Origin: Bretschneidera sinensis
Taxonomy: Eukaryota; Streptophyta; Magnoliopsida; Brassicales; Akaniaceae
Direction of reading: 5' to 3'
Length of the DNA: 64,000 nt
Assembly (NCBI GenBank): GCA_023935145.1
Contig: CM043705.1
Coordinates: forward strand, 16,188,501 to 16,252,500
Shown here: positions 22,919 to 35,830 of the stretch, one piece after another
Numbering within the stretch: the stretch's first letter is position 1
Layout of the letters: every line of letters begins with the position of its first letter
Program-made: the position numbers and the translations under genes
Notes under the pieces: model-generated
Seen by the model: only the letters and a program-made list of their open reading frames with translations
Told to the model about the DNA's origin: nothing
Database searches by the model: none

Positions 22919-25196
22919 TGTAAAGCCCATACCCTTGATGTAAAGGTAAATTGATATTATAATCATCATGCATACATATACAAAGTGATTTAAAACTTAA
23001 GTTTGAAGCAATTTTGAGGTAAGAATTCGAAAATATACTAAAGAAAATGAGTTAGAATGCATTAAAGTAGTGAAAAATAAAATTTTAAGGCTTTAAGGGG
23101 GTGTCAGTCGACTGGTACCTGCTAGGCGATCGATTGGTAAATTTGTGGCGATCAGTCAGTAACCTGACCAGTCAACTAGGTGGTTGACTAGTAACTACTG
23201 GGTGGTCGACTGATAAATTTGGAGCAGTTGACTGGTAAATTTTGGGCGATCAATTGGTGAGTCGAACGGTAAGCAAAATTTTTACTATATAAAGGTTTTT
23301 CACAGCCAAAATTCATTTATTCTTCATTCAAACTCCATTTTCTCTTTTTTAAAACTCATTCTCTCTCTAAAATTCCCTCAAATACTAAAGAATTAAATGA
23401 TTTCATAAACTATTGTTGAATTCGATCGATTTAAGGATTGATTTAAGGAATTTCTGAGAAAACTTTATGAATGTAATTTTTACTATTTTTGTTCTTCCAT
23501 ATAAGAACTATGATTTTGAGAATATAAATCCTTATATTTTTCTTAAAAGATTTGATGAAAGATAAAAAAAAAGAGGAAAGAAATTTAACTAGAACTTTGA
23601 ATTTGAAACTAAGATGGATCATGCATACATATTTATGAATTTAATCCATTATAGGGTTTGAAATAAACAATGAGATAGTGAAATTGATAAGAATATTCTG
23701 GTTAGGTGATGGTGAGCAATCTGATGATATTACTGAGAGGAGCACCAAAGGTAAAGAGGTGATCCATTGGTAGTGTTAATGCTACGTGGTTAGTTCACTT
23801 TAGTGTTAGTAAACTAGAAGAACGAGATATACAAATAAAAACTTGAAATGAATTATATGTTGAGAAAAGTTATTGAATATATTATGAATATGTATGATTT
23901 GATGAAATACATGATATATGTATTAATTGAATTATTTAAGAGAAATATGATTCATGAAATCACTGAAAATATTAAATATATGATAAATTGATGAAATTAG
24001 TATCCTTGAAAGGATAAGTAAATTTTTATGATAAAAATGAGATTTTATGAAAATAAAATCATTTGATTTACATGATAATATGCTATGTTTGTTTGTATGT
24101 GATTGTATATATGTATGCCAGGCCACAAGGGTGGGGTGGGGTCCGGGAAAGACAAAAATCATGGTTGGATTGGATGAAACATGTCGACATGTGGAGATAC
24201 TAGAGACTGGTATGGATACCCAAAAATGGATGAAATTACCCATACTTGTGATAGTATGGGTAAAAGATGATGTAATGAGATGTGAAAATTAAAAAGAAAT
24301 GATTATGATGAGATGTGGAAGAAAGAATGAAGTTTATTTATTTATTTATAATTAATGAGATGTTAATACATTAGAATGACTGTGAAATTGTGATGATATG
24401 ATTATGAATCTCATTATGAGATGATTGTGATGAAAAATAATGAGTTTGATATCTGGAATGATATTCACACGTTGAATAAAATACATGAAATATAATATGA
24501 TATGAGGAATGATGAAAGACGATATGATATGTTATGAAAATTAATAAATGAAAGGAAGTATTGAATTATGTATATGAATTGAGATTAAAATAGGATCAGA
24601 AGTATACAAATCAAGTACTTCTAGTAAATTGAAATTCATTGAGCTTGTAAAGCTCATTTCCTATTATTTTAAATAATTTTCAAGTCGTAGGCAAAACTGA
24701 TAGATTCTTTGACTTGATATTCAAAGTAAGTATCTAGGTAAGTCCTCATGATTAGCATCCTCAAACAAGAAAGAAAAGAAAAGAAAGAAGGAAAAGGTAA
24801 GAAAAAGAAGAAACAAAAGGGAAAAATAATTATAACAGTATTGTACATGTACATGCATCGATGTAATATTTCCATAAGTTTTGTAAGTGTAATTTTGTAA
24901 TTCCTCTGTAAAAGAGTTGAGGTGAATGTTTGTAATCATTTAATTATAAATGCAATGGTTGTTGCATATAAGTCATACTTTGTGCTGAAAGGTGGCAATA
25001 CCATCTCGGGTATAGTCCACTTGGGATAGGTGCATGTAGATGCATGATTGTGTTATACATGGTGCATATAGATGCATGATGTATATTGTGACATGTCATA
25101 TAAAGATTAAAAGTTTTAATATGTGTGTGAATCTTAGGCAAAAGATATGGCATTATGTTTATAGCCTTAAGTGTATGTCTTGTGGCACATAAAGAT
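22919..25196 (+). repeat. Nested long LTR related to gypsy B family
   Basis: Starts TGTAAAGCCCATACCC, like the B-family LTR start. It shares the B-family block gatccat.ggtag...gctacgtggttag at about 23760-23795 and the stretch cattgagcttgtaaagctca near its end. The terminal region carries a diverged form of the ccatctcggg motif at 25011. The pentamer tatct precedes it (22914-22918) and recurs at 25197-25201, where copia C text appears to resume, but the right end is not a canonical CA. The right boundary is therefore uncertain by about 150 bp. No internal region, so a solo LTR. Confidence 0.65.
23103..23280 (+). repeat. Minisatellite of gtcgactggta-like units in the nested LTR
   Basis: About eight imperfect copies of (g/c)(t/a)(c/t)gactggtaa, spaced 18-24 bp apart, with interspersed gggcgatcaattgg words. 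Absent from the other B-family LTRs in the window. Confidence 0.7.
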
Positions 25197-25200
25197 TATC

Positions 25201-25620
25201 TCGAGATATTAAAGTTGTAGATAAGAGATACATGTTTTGTTAAAAACCATAAGGATTTTCTCTAGTGTGCTTATCTACTTAAAGTGGAGAAAATCAAAAG
25301 TGACCGATAAGGGGAAAAAACATATAAAGATCACTTTGTGGATGTTGTTTCCTTACTACATTACTATATTGAATCCATGTTGGTGGACTTTGTTGACTCT
25401 CATGACCATGGAAGGTCCCGTGTTGTTTAAAAGTAACGGTTACTACCATGACTCTTTGTTGAGGTCTCCATTGGACCAGATTGACACTTGGAGTAGAGTC
25501 TAGACCAATGTTTTAAAGTGCATGCATAGTTTTACAGATGTCTTGCTTAAGAGTTGTTTTAAAAAATGATATTATTTGTTTTCAAAACTAACCACAATTT
25601 ATGTTACCTAAGTGGGAGAA
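25201..25620 (+). pseudogene. Copia C RNase H tail and polypurine tract
   Basis: Text at about 25316-25355 reads KHIKI...HFVDVVS, matching the conserved KHI-(D/E)-(I/V)-KYHFVRD region near the end of copia RNase H. The purine run gtgggagaa ends at 25620 directly before the 3' LTR and is the plus-strand primer. The upstream RNase H catalytic part was not recognised. Confidence 0.55.
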
Positions 25621-26156
25621 TGTTAGAATTTTTCCTATTATATGGGCTTATAATAATCGAGATCTATTGCGTTTTGTCACAAAACATGCTAAGTGTTGGT
25701 CTATTACGTGAAACTTAAATATGAGTGAAATAGATCATTCTACTGTCAATGGGCCTAATACTCTATTGTGTCTAATATGGGTTGTATAGTGTAGGCTTAA
25801 AAGACCATTAGGTTTTTGGAGGGGTGGAACCATTGGTCGTCCATATAAAGGAACATTAGGTCTCTCTCTCTCTCTCCTATTCTAGCCTCCTATTTCTCAT
25901 TTTATCTAAGGAGGTCTAACCCATTGAGAGCAAAAGCTAAGGGATAAAAAGGAGGGAAAAAGTTCTAGATCCCATCTTGATTTAAGGAGTTGATCAAGAA
26001 GGAGATTGCTCATATCATATGGATTTTGTTGCCTTATGGATATGGAGCTAAGGATCTAAGGTATGCATCTAACTTTCTATCTCTATCATTAGGTGTCCTT
26101 CATCTCATTTATGGAGATCTTGGGTTATAGATTGATTCTACTAATAATTCCTTACA
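25621..26156 (+). repeat. 3' LTR of copia C
   Basis: TGTTAGAATT to CCTTACA, aligned with 18836-19384. The T21 run of the 5' LTR is absent here, and a (tc)n run is present at 25860-25877. Confidence 0.9.
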
Positions 26157-26161
26157 GTTAA

Positions 26162-26243
26162 GACTTAGTTTTTGTTATAGAGAGGCTAAATTTACTACTG
26201 ACCGCCTTGCTAAACAAGCTACTACTTCTCCGCTTATGTTTTG
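26162..26243 (+). pseudogene. RNase H-like relic, downstream part
   Basis: Reads LSFCYREAKFTTDRLAKQAT and then SPLMF-stop. YREAN..AD.LAK is the conserved end of plant RNase H-like (RVT_3) domains. It pairs with the piece at 18640-18835, on the other side of copia C. Confidence 0.5.
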
Positions 26244-27900
26244 AATATATTATCGACCTTATGTTTTTTTTTTTGTGATACTCTTAACTTAGATAGCTAG
26301 GAAAATTCTACTAAATGCATTTCCAAGCATAACATGCTTGGTTGTATATTTTTTTTGTTTACTTACTATAAAAGAGTTATACAGCAGATTAACAGATACT
26401 TATCGATTCGACCCAAAATCTGTTAGTATGTTAGACTCCTCTTCAATTCTTTACGCTTTAATATCACCAAAGGTCAGACATGAAATCACAACGAAAGAAA
26501 TCACATTCTTGTCACAACCCAAGAACCTTTTATGTCTCTCTAAAAGAAGAAGATAAAGTTTGTCTCTCTAGAAAACATTTCTCTCTCTAGAACATTTTCC
26601 AACAGCATTTTCTTACAAGAAATTACATATATATATACTACATGGTAGTTATAAGCATATCAAACCAAGAGTTGCATGGTTTCCTTCATACTTCTTGGTT
26701 CAAAGGTAAACGAGCGAGTAGGGTAGCCCATCATGGGTGCCCAACCCGACTTTGATTTTCTACATCTTCAACTCATGTGTGATGGGTTTGACATTACCCA
26801 ACATATAAAGAGAGAACCTCAACATCTAAATTTGTTTCAAGAATTTCATACAGGAAAATGGGTTGTACGACCTGCGAGTACACTTGCACTTGGGAGCTCA
26901 ATACTATACACCTGTTAGGGATACACAGCAGCTTCAACCCTAAATAAACAAAAATAAATTAAAAAAATGTCTTGCTGTGCCCCAAACTTATTTTATTACA
27001 TCAATCTTAGCATTCCTAATCCCTTAAAGGTTATGCTAGAGTTTACTTTTCTCACCATGTATAAACAATTATGTCTAAGCTTCAACAAAGCAACATAATT
27101 GGTCGATCTGTGAATACATATGGTTGATGTAAACAGAAAAATCTTCCTTTCGCACTCATGTCTCTTCGTTTCAGACTAACTGCTTTCCTATACATGCCTC
27201 ATAAGGCTAATTATTTCATTGTCGTCGGAAACATGCTAAAGTAGCAAACATTAGTTTGTCCCTTTGAGAACTAGTCGAAATTCACATAGAGCACTATCTG
27301 AGGCTTTTAATTTACTTAAGCCTCAGGGTCTCACATAATGAGGACAAAGGAATTCACTCACTCAGTTCCCTTTAAGGTCGTACTAAGCATATATAGTATG
27401 AAATGCATGTTATAGTGGTTTACTCTTTCTTGATAAGAGCGTATGTCTTTTTAAACTGCATCCCACTATATGGATCTTAGCCTAGTCGTAATCTACACTT
27501 TTATGCTCTCATTCGCCTACCTCAAGTTCTTTATTAGCTTACTCATTTGAGCAACTTATTATGTACTCACATCCAGCTTCCATCCAGGTTTTTATGATTG
27601 TGGTATGATCATAATCGGTCTAAGTTTTTTTTAAGCTTTAGCTCTAGACCTCATCTTGACTCTAGTCGAGGTGACTTTTAACAATGTATACTATTTATGA
27701 ATTCTCATTCACCATTTAATTGGCATTAGCATCAAAATAGTATACCAAGTCTTATCTCAATGCTTGAGGCGATCACTCGTGTGAGAAGAGCTGACCTTTT
27801 CCTGGTGACATACTTTCATATGTGTGTGTGTGTTTATGCTATTGTCAACGTGTATAAGAAATCCAACATGTCTAAAATATATGGAATGAAGACTAAATTC
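26244..27900. other. No gene recognised; probably eroded retroelement end
   Basis: AT-rich with short open frames only. It lies just beyond the RNase H end of copia D, so it may include that element's 3' LTR, but I could not match it to a partner near 39 kb. Confidence 0.35.
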
Positions 27901-28029
27901 ATTAATATACCAGTACATAGATTTTTATTTAACCAATCCACACACCTAGGGATTTTAATGTAAGGCAAAATCATACATCTAAGGATAAATTTAACTCAGT
28001 TATCTAATACACAAATATGTATTGTTGGA

Positions 28030-28877
28030 CCACATTCTTTTAATCTACATTGTCCCAAATGTAAGTTATTCTTATAACTAATATATTTTTTCCTACCAAG
28101 ATATTAAGGATCCCACATGTATGCAATATCAACTTGATTATCAAAGTTGACTGTCACTAATTCCAAGACATTAGCGACAACTCCCAGGTTTCAAAGAACC
28201 TCTTAAGCTATGCTACCTTTTGCACTGTAGTAGAACAAACCATGATATCAACCTCCATGGCTAGCCATTTGCAGTGTTTTTAGGTATATGTGAATCCCTG
28301 TTGACCATTATCTAATGCGTCTTTCCACTCATAACTATTCACTAGCTCCAAGGCATAGCAAATATCAGACATAATATTCCTCTAGTATAAAATAGTCTTT
28401 CACTAGCATTGAAGTAAGAAGCTCTTCCAATTACTTTTTTTTATGGAGTTTCAGATAAAATTTAAGGTTTAGGCCTTCGTCTTTTGATACAGGGGTGTCT
28501 ATAGGATTGCTATTATGTAAAATGGATTTTTTTTTCTAAGAATTTTCTTAGTGTAAGACTCTTGTGAAAAAGCTAAGAGATTCATTGAATGATCTTTATA
28601 GATCTTCACATCAAGTACATAATTAGATCTTCCAAATCCTTTATTTAAAAAAAAATGAAGAACAACCATTCTTAAATGGTGACAATCTCCTTATCTTTCT
28701 AGCCAACAAATCATCAACACAGAATGATAAATTTACAAAATTTATCCGTGGACTTTTTACATACATACAATGGTCTTCATCAATCATGCAAACTCATAAG
28801 TTTTAATAGCCCGATGAAATCTCAAATATCACTATTTGGATGAATAATTTAGGTGATATATGAAACATTAGAGCTAA
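28030..28877 (-). pseudogene. Copia D RT C-part and RNase H remnant
   Basis: Minus-strand text includes NLSFCVDDLLA (the YVDD catalytic box with Cys for Tyr) near 28735, then KDLGEANYVLDVKIYKDHSM-type text and SQESYTKKIL (28630-28535). Next is PIDTPVSKDEGLNL near 28480, and RNase H traces ending FDNQVDIAYMWDP near 28130. All match conserved copia blocks in the correct order, with frameshifts and stops. Confidence 0.7.
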
Positions 28878-28879
28878 CA

Positions 28880-30168
28880 AACTGATAAGGATTCATAATA
28901 TCTATATGTTTGTTATATTTTCTCATGTTTTAATGGTTATAAATGCTTAAATCTTGGATTCTGATTATGTTTCGTATTTTATGGAGTTGATTGAAGAGTT
29001 AAATCAAATTGAATCCAAAATCAAGAAATTTGTGAAGAAAAGTCGAAGCTCAAAGCTGCAGCACTGGTTCAAGGGCGCTGCAGTGCTGGAATAGCATTGG
29101 AATGGTAAGATTTATGAAGATTGGACAGCAACTTGGAGCTGCAGCGCTGGAATTTACGAAAGATGCGAAGATTGGACAGAAACTTGGAGCTGCAGCCCCG
29201 GGAAGTTGGCGCTACAGCGCCAGCCGGTGGATTCAGAATATTATAAATAGAACCCTAGCCGAACGAAAAAAGAGATCTCGGATAGAAGGCGCGGCTGTTG
29301 AACAGAAAATTCTTCTTCTCTTTTCTTTAGGTTTCTTTTACTTATGAGTAGCTAAACACTTTTCTTCCAGCTGAAGGATAATTGAAGTTTTGGTTCTTCA
29401 AGAATTGTGAGATCTAAACAATTTTCATTGCTCTTTTATTTCTTCTCTATTTATATATCTTCTGTGTTTATTAAAAATTATTGTCTTGGTTGATTGATGC
29501 AAAGGGCCCATTGTTCAATTATCAGGTCAATAAATTGCCATTTAGAACTTTAAATCCGTAATTGTTTAATTGTTCTAATATTAGTGGTAAAATAACAAAG
29601 TTGATTATAGAGAGATTTTCGATTTATGTTATGGAGATATATAACCTAGTCTAAATGAATCGAGCTTGTGTATTTGTTGGCTAGAATTGGTAGTCTCTCT
29701 AATTATTAATGTTGTCAATAGATTAAATCCTAAGAGCTTGTTTAGGGTTGTTTATTAACAAGGGAAGTAATCAAAGAGCTTGTTTTGATTATCGAGAAAG
29801 TAAGGAAAGATAGGTTGTTAAAGCTTGTTAACAACCATAACCAATTTAGTGAAGAATAGAAGATTTTATCCTTGTATCTATGATCAATTCTCTGAATCAA
29901 TTCTGAAATTATACCTTTGGTTGAATATTTGCCTGATATTGGTTTCTTCTTAGTTTTTAGTTGATTATAATTGATTTCTCTTTTATTTCACTTCGAAATT
30001 TCAAACCACCTTTTTTCTTTGCTTTAATTTTCATTAAAATAAATCTACCCAATCCCTGTGGATACGACCTTACTCATCACTGTTACAATTTGTAATTTTC
30101 GAGAGTGAAAATTTTATTATTATTTGTTGGATTCGACACCCACCACATACTTTGCACTCTTGGCCTTC
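28880..30168 (+). repeat. Inserted LTR-like element in copia D RT
   Basis: About 1.3 kb interrupts the D reading between LNGELDD and the VDD block. It starts near tgataaggattc (28883) and ends near the stretch ccctgtggatacgacctta...ggattcgacaccca, which looks like a plant gypsy LTR end. The pentamer taaca occurs at 28875-28879 and 30169-30173 and may be the target repeat, although the ends would then not be TG/CA. A TATA-like ttataaatag at 29241 precedes a pyrimidine-rich leader, consistent with a promoter. No coding domains, so a solo LTR is likely. Confidence 0.55.
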
Positions 30169-30179
30169 TAACATAAAAA

Positions 30180-32021
30180 TTATGAATAGTTTTTTATAGA
30201 TTTAGTCATCCAATTCTCCATTGAGAAATTCAAGCTTAATGTCCATCTGGTGCTTTCATAAGCCCAGACTTGTGATGATAACTAGAATGGGGTGAATAGA
30301 AGTAAACCTCACAAGCTACACCCTCTTGTAGGATATAGTATTTTGCCATTAAACATGTCTTCTAACTTTCAATAAACTCATTCACCTATCACTTTTTGGG
30401 TGATCTTGAGAACTCGTTCTCATTTACTATACAATAGCTAAGAGTTTGACTAAGTCCTAAACATTGTTAGTTTTCTCTAAACTCCAATATTTTCTTTATT
30501 GTATTTAATCAACTTTCTTATCTAGGGATGATATCAAAAAAAACTTATCTCTCAAGCTCATATAAAGGACAAATGACCATTTTTTTCCAATTGCTTCCAT
30601 GCAACTATGATTTTAGAGGTAAGTCTCTAACAGAATCTACAATCAATGTATCGCTCCCACTAGGTTGATAGGTTTAGGAATAATCTTGTTAACCTCATCT
30701 TATTGATTGGGTGCACTAACATGATTAGGATCTTTCATCTCATAGAGCAAAAAGAAACTTATCCATCTAATCCTATCAAAGGAAAAATCAATTTTAAAAC
30801 ATTGCTTCTATCAACTTCAGTCAAACTTTTATTTGCTTATTTATTAATAAACACAACCTTTTGAAATGTTCTCAGTATCTACTAAAGATACACCTCTATG
30901 TTTTAACCCTGACTTTCCAAACTTATGAGAATCGTCATGAACATAAGTAGTTGACCCCAAGGTCATCAATCGACTTAGACCGAGTATCAAACCCATTCAT
31001 AGCAATTAAATAGAAGTAACAAATAGGAAAGGAACATTGTTAAGCATACAAGCATAAATTGACTAAGCATCTCAATAAAGATTGATTGTACCAATAGCTT
31101 AATTATTTATAACAATATTCTATCCTATTTCTCTGCAACAACGTTTTATTGCAAAATTTTAGGGAATGAACGAACTCTTTTTAAAACCCTTTAAAAATGT
31201 CTTAAAACAATTCTTCTGGACCACAAAATTCCAAATGGATTACTAACAATGAGATCTTAGTTCTAGTTTCTGTATCAAATGGTTCTTATTTGTTTTATCA
31301 GCCTAACATGATGTCTAACATGATGTCACTACTCAAACCATTTAATTATTTCAAACCCAATGTGATCTAGTCTAGCTTGATAAATAATTTTGCATCAACA
31401 ATTTACACCGAAAAGAGATGCAATTAAATAAAACAACCAATATTCTAATTATATTATAAAACACAAACCAAATCAAAGTGTTTTGGAACCATTTAATACA
31501 TCAACACAACAAAGAAGTCTGCTTCTAACAATACATCAACCCAACACTAAAGTAAATAATATTAAAACTAAACCTAGAAGGACTAAATACAAAGACTAAC
31601 TCTGTCAAATTTAAAGTATGTAATGGACATTAGTAGGACTCAGGTTTGACCACCAGTTAACCTTAAATGATAGTATTAAAACCCTGAATTTAATTCTTAA
31701 GTTTCTCCTTACATATATCTATCATGCACTTTGTCAAATTTGACGGTACTCTACAATGCTTCCTATTCTCTAGCTACATAATGAGCCCTTCCTGAGTCTA
31801 CAATCTACAAAATATGAGATTCAGTAAGCAACACATAGCTAGAAACATAAACATAATTAAAGAAATAAAGTAAGGTTATACCTTCTTCGACTTAGTGCAA
31901 TCATGACCAAAGTGACACATCTCACCATGTGAGCAATGCTATCATTCCTCTTCCATGATTCAGAACCCTCATGATCTATCTCACTTTGAACAGAAGTTCC
32001 TTACTCAGGTTCACTTATGGT
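30180..32021 (-). pseudogene. Copia D zinc knuckle, protease, integrase and RT N-part remnants
   Basis: From right to left on the minus strand: a knuckle remnant HCSHGEMCHFGHDCTKSKK at about 31947-31890; VDSGRAHYVARE at about 31806-31771, the copia protease DSGA.H...R motif; then weak text through integrase; and MDIKLEFLNGELDD at about 30250-30209, the conserved first RT motif. Degenerate. Confidence 0.65.
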
Positions 32022-32045
32022 TGAACGATTTGAGACCTATCAATG

Positions 32046-33776
32046 TGTAACGACCCATCCCAAGTTGGCCACCCCGAGACCTATCAATGTGTAATATCAT
32101 ATGCAATAATGAAAATAATACTAACATAAATCTTTATATCGATCCTCAACCCTTAATAGGGGAGATACATAAATATGATATTAACTTAAACATTATATAC
32201 AACGTAAAATTCATGAAAATTTACAAATAAATTTTTATTTTTATTTTCTCATTAGTCTGAGGATGTGGACACGTACATGGCTTACAGATAATGATTTCGT
32301 CTGAACCTAAACTCACCAAACTATTTGTCATGCCTACTACCTGAAATCATTGTACAATAAGGGGTGAGCTTCACAAGCTCAGTGAATTAAATTTACTAAA
32401 AGTACTCAATTTTTATAAATGGTCTTTCAATATTAACTCAATTATATCTCACGTAACTTGATAATAGCATACTACTATTACTACACATATCATAAGTCTC
32501 ATTCTCTATCAATCTCTTCTTCTTATTTATTTGTTCACCTCAAGACCATCAATTATCTCATAATTACCTCGTAATGAGGTTCACATCATAAAGTCTACCA
32601 CTTAAATGGTTCTTATCATGTCATACTTCTAGGTTTCTTTTTCACCATAATTGTTTCTCTGTGAGACTCGTTCATAAATTCATAATAACACACAACACAT
32701 CAGCATTTCAGTAATGCAATCAATATTTAAAATAGAAGCAATGCATGAATTATTATTAGGGAACATCTTCCCACATGTTGACATGTTTTTATCTTAGACC
32801 GCCTTCTTCTTGGTTCTTTTCTTTCCAGCATATACTGGCTGTCACGGTATTTATTTCCAGCATATACTGGCTGTCACAATTTTTCCCTTTTTTCAGCATA
32901 TACCGGCTGTCACGATTTTTTCAATTAGACCAACCCCCTCCCGGTTCTTTTCTTTTATTTAATGCATATGCATATGAACAATGATATGAAATACACATTT
33001 GAACAATCACATAAAAAAATGAATTCAAATATTTAAATTGACTATCCTGATTTTTCTCAAATTATATAAAAAATTCCACTAAATTCTTTTTATTCTAAAT
33101 CACATCAAATCATCCATCAAAACTTGTCAAGATCCACTAAATTTCATCTTCTCATAATTCGTATAAAAATATCAACCATAGATCATCAAGAATTTCACTT
33201 ATCCCTTTTATTATTAAATCACTTATTATTCCAAAAATATTATTTCTCACCTAATAATTTTCTACATGTCCAAAATTCCTATCATACCTATCAATCAATT
33301 TTTCATCTACCACAAAAGCATACACTAATAATTTATTTTAATACTATCACTAGATATTTAATTTTTATCTAGATTACTTAAATTAAATCTAACTCACCAC
33401 GTAGCACTTAAAGCTACCCGTGGATCACCTCCTTACCTTTCTTGTTCTTCTCAGAAATTTACCACGGTTGCTGATCGTCAACATCTAACATAATATTTAT
33501 ATTAAATTTCTAATTTATTCTTCAATTCTTCATAAATCACACCCTTTGAAAATTTTTACTTTGAATTCCAGGAAATTTTATGTATGCTAAAAATTTAAAA
33601 ATAAACTTTACGTATTTATCTTTTGTTTTTCTTATAGCTTCCCATGATTCTCTGTTAAATTCTCCCGTAAACTCCTTCAAAATTTTGTATTTTCGACATT
33701 TCTTTCGGTCCCCAAGTGTTAAAAGAAATAGAGTAATTGAAGGAAAACTAAACGGGATTTGGTAAGTAAAATTTAC

Positions 33777-33827
<51 letters not shown>

Positions 33828-33891
33828 TTAACACTAGGTCAAATTTATTAAAGTTCTTCATTACCCTTACTTTACAAATACGGGTATTACA
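32046..33891 (-). repeat. Solo LTR of the gypsy B family inside copia E 3' LTR
   Basis: 1846 bp with TG...CA ends and a perfect caatg repeat (32041-32045 and 33892-33896). It matches the B LTR in reverse: end motif cccatcccaagttggccacc, the tatatgctg repeats at 32825-32925, the conserved ctacccgtggatcac block at 33413-33427, and an (AT)n tract at 33781-33823. No internal region, so it probably arose by LTR-LTR recombination. Confidence 0.9.
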
Positions 33892-33896
33892 CAATG

Positions 33897-34242
33897 ACAC
33901 AAATTATAAACAGAAAGAAAAGAAGACAAGATTTACCCAGGTTCACCCAAGAATAGGGCTTAGAAGTTTCTTATTATCAACCTTACAAATCTCTCATTAT
34001 AAGCAACTTAAGATGTCCTAATTAGGGTCTAATTATGATTTCCGTTATGCTACAAAACTACGGCTATTCACGGGCCCAAGCTCAAACCGCCAAGCAAAAA
34101 ACCAGGCCCAACTCATGTACATGGCCTGAAAGTTTCAGGGGCGCTGCCCCCTAACCTCCGCCAGCTCACCAGGGAGCAGGACCCTCGTGTTTGTCTGAGA
34201 TCCTACAAGTCTGATCCCGTGAAGTATGCACCAACTCTAACA
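33897..34242 (-). repeat. 3' LTR of copia E, main part
   Basis: Together with 32022-32045 this forms the 3' LTR. Compared with the 5' LTR (38124-38533) it lacks about 37 bp including a TATA-like stretch (gtacataaaaagtattta) and about 10 bp more. Confidence 0.88.
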
Positions 34243-34252
34243 ATCTCCCACT
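34243..34252 (-). other. Polypurine tract of copia E
   Basis: On the minus strand, aagtgggagat lies immediately before the TGTTAGAGTT start of the 3' LTR. Confidence 0.75.
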
Positions 34253-34291
34253 TGGTAAATACTTCACACACATGAAAAACTTCTCAGGACT

Positions 34292-35830
34292 CTATTTCTT
34301 CAAGCCCATCTCAGTAGCACACCATTCAAACTTTGCTAGACTAACTGCTTTAGTTAGGAAATCTGTGTTGTTCACTGTTGTATCGACTTTCTCCAAGATT
34401 ATCACATTTTCCTCAATCCTTTCCCGGATGAGGTGATATTGGATATCAATTTGTTTCGTCCGTGAATGAAATGCATGATTCTTTGCTAAGAAGATAGCAT
34501 CTTGATTGTCACATTTGACCTTCACTGCTTCTTGTTAAAACCCAACCTCAGCACACAACCTTTGAAGCCAAACCACTTCCTTTCCAGCATGAGTTATTGT
34601 TATATACTCTGCTTCTGTAGATGAAATGGCAATAACACTTTGCCTTTTGCTCATCCAACTCACTGCCCCACCAAACATATTGAACACATACCCACTTATA
34701 GACCTCCTGCTATCAATGTCTCATCCCCAGTCAGCATCAACTGATCCTACAATATAAAACATTGTTTTATAGATAACTTGGTTGCCAAAGGCATGGGAGT
34801 CCCTACCGGCTTGCTGTCAGACATGTTGAATTTCTTCAACACTTCTTTAATATACTTCTTCTGACTTAGCTATAGTTTTCAATTTTCATGATCCATCTTT
34901 ATCTGCATGCCTAAGATAAAGTTTGCTGGCATTAGGGCTTTCGTATCAAATTGCCTTGCCAACAATGCCTTCACAGTACTAATCATCTTCCTGTTATTTC
35001 CAATCAACAGCATATCATCCACATACAAGGTTAAAATGAAAAAATCAACCCCTAACTTTTCACATAGATGTAGTGATCAGCATAGCTATTAGTGAACCCA
35101 AGCTGAATGACATATGCATCAAACTTCTGGTACCACATCCGTGGTGACTGCTTTAGTCCGTACAAAGACTTTTTCAATTTACAAACTAGCTCTTCCTTGC
35201 CTTTGCTCACAAAGCCTTCAGGCTATTTCATGTAAATTTTCTTCTCTAAGTCTCCATGAAGGAAAGTTGTCTTTATATCTAGTTGTTCAACCTCTAGTTC
35301 ATAAGCAACTGGCATGGATAAGACACATCTGATAGATATCAACTTTGCTACTGGGGAAAATATCTCACCATAGCCAATTCCCTCTATTTACGAGTACCCC
35401 TTTGTAACCAGAACCAGACGTGCCTTGTACTTTTCTACCATTCCATCTACATTTGTTTTCTTCTTGATAATCTGTTTACACCCATTTGGCTTTCTATCTT
35501 TAGGAAATTTCACAAGGCACCATGTTTCATTTTTGTCTAGTGCCTGCATCTCCTCTTTCATAGCATCCTCCCACAGATTTGCATCCTCCAAGGTCCTTGC
35601 CTCTTTTACTATGCTAGGATCATCACCAATAATATTTAAAGTATATAATGCACTGCAAGCACTAAGGGAATACCTGATGGGTGGTCTCCTAACCCGTGTC
35701 GATCTCCTTATGACATGTGTGGTCTCTACCTCCGAGCCAGCATCTGAATCCTCATTATCTATATCAGAAACATGAATATCTTGCTCAGACCCAACTAACT
35801 CAGTATCTGAAGTATCCGGTGCAGTCTATG
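34292..35830 (-). pseudogene. Copia E reverse transcriptase and RNase H
   Basis: Minus-strand pieces. The RT start is at about 35591 (EEMQALDKNETWCLVKFPKD and KYKARLVLVTKGYS). The LYVDDMLL catalytic box is intact near 35027-35009. The RNase H end is at 34525-34292 (VKCDNQDAIFLAKNHAFHSR and on to KQIDIQYHLIRE). Frameshifts and stops separate the pieces, so no complete product. Confidence 0.8.

Larger units (their letters stand above)
18836..26156 (+). mobile_element. Ty1/copia element C
   Basis: LTRs of 549 bp (18836-19384) and 536 bp (25621-26156) with TG...CA ends are flanked by a perfect 5 bp repeat gttaa (18831-18835 and 26157-26161). It has an initiator-Met primer-binding site, a polypurine tract aagtgggagaa before the 3' LTR, and degenerate copia gag, integrase, RT and RNase H text. 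It contains a nested gypsy-type LTR at 22919 to about 25196. Confidence 0.9.
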
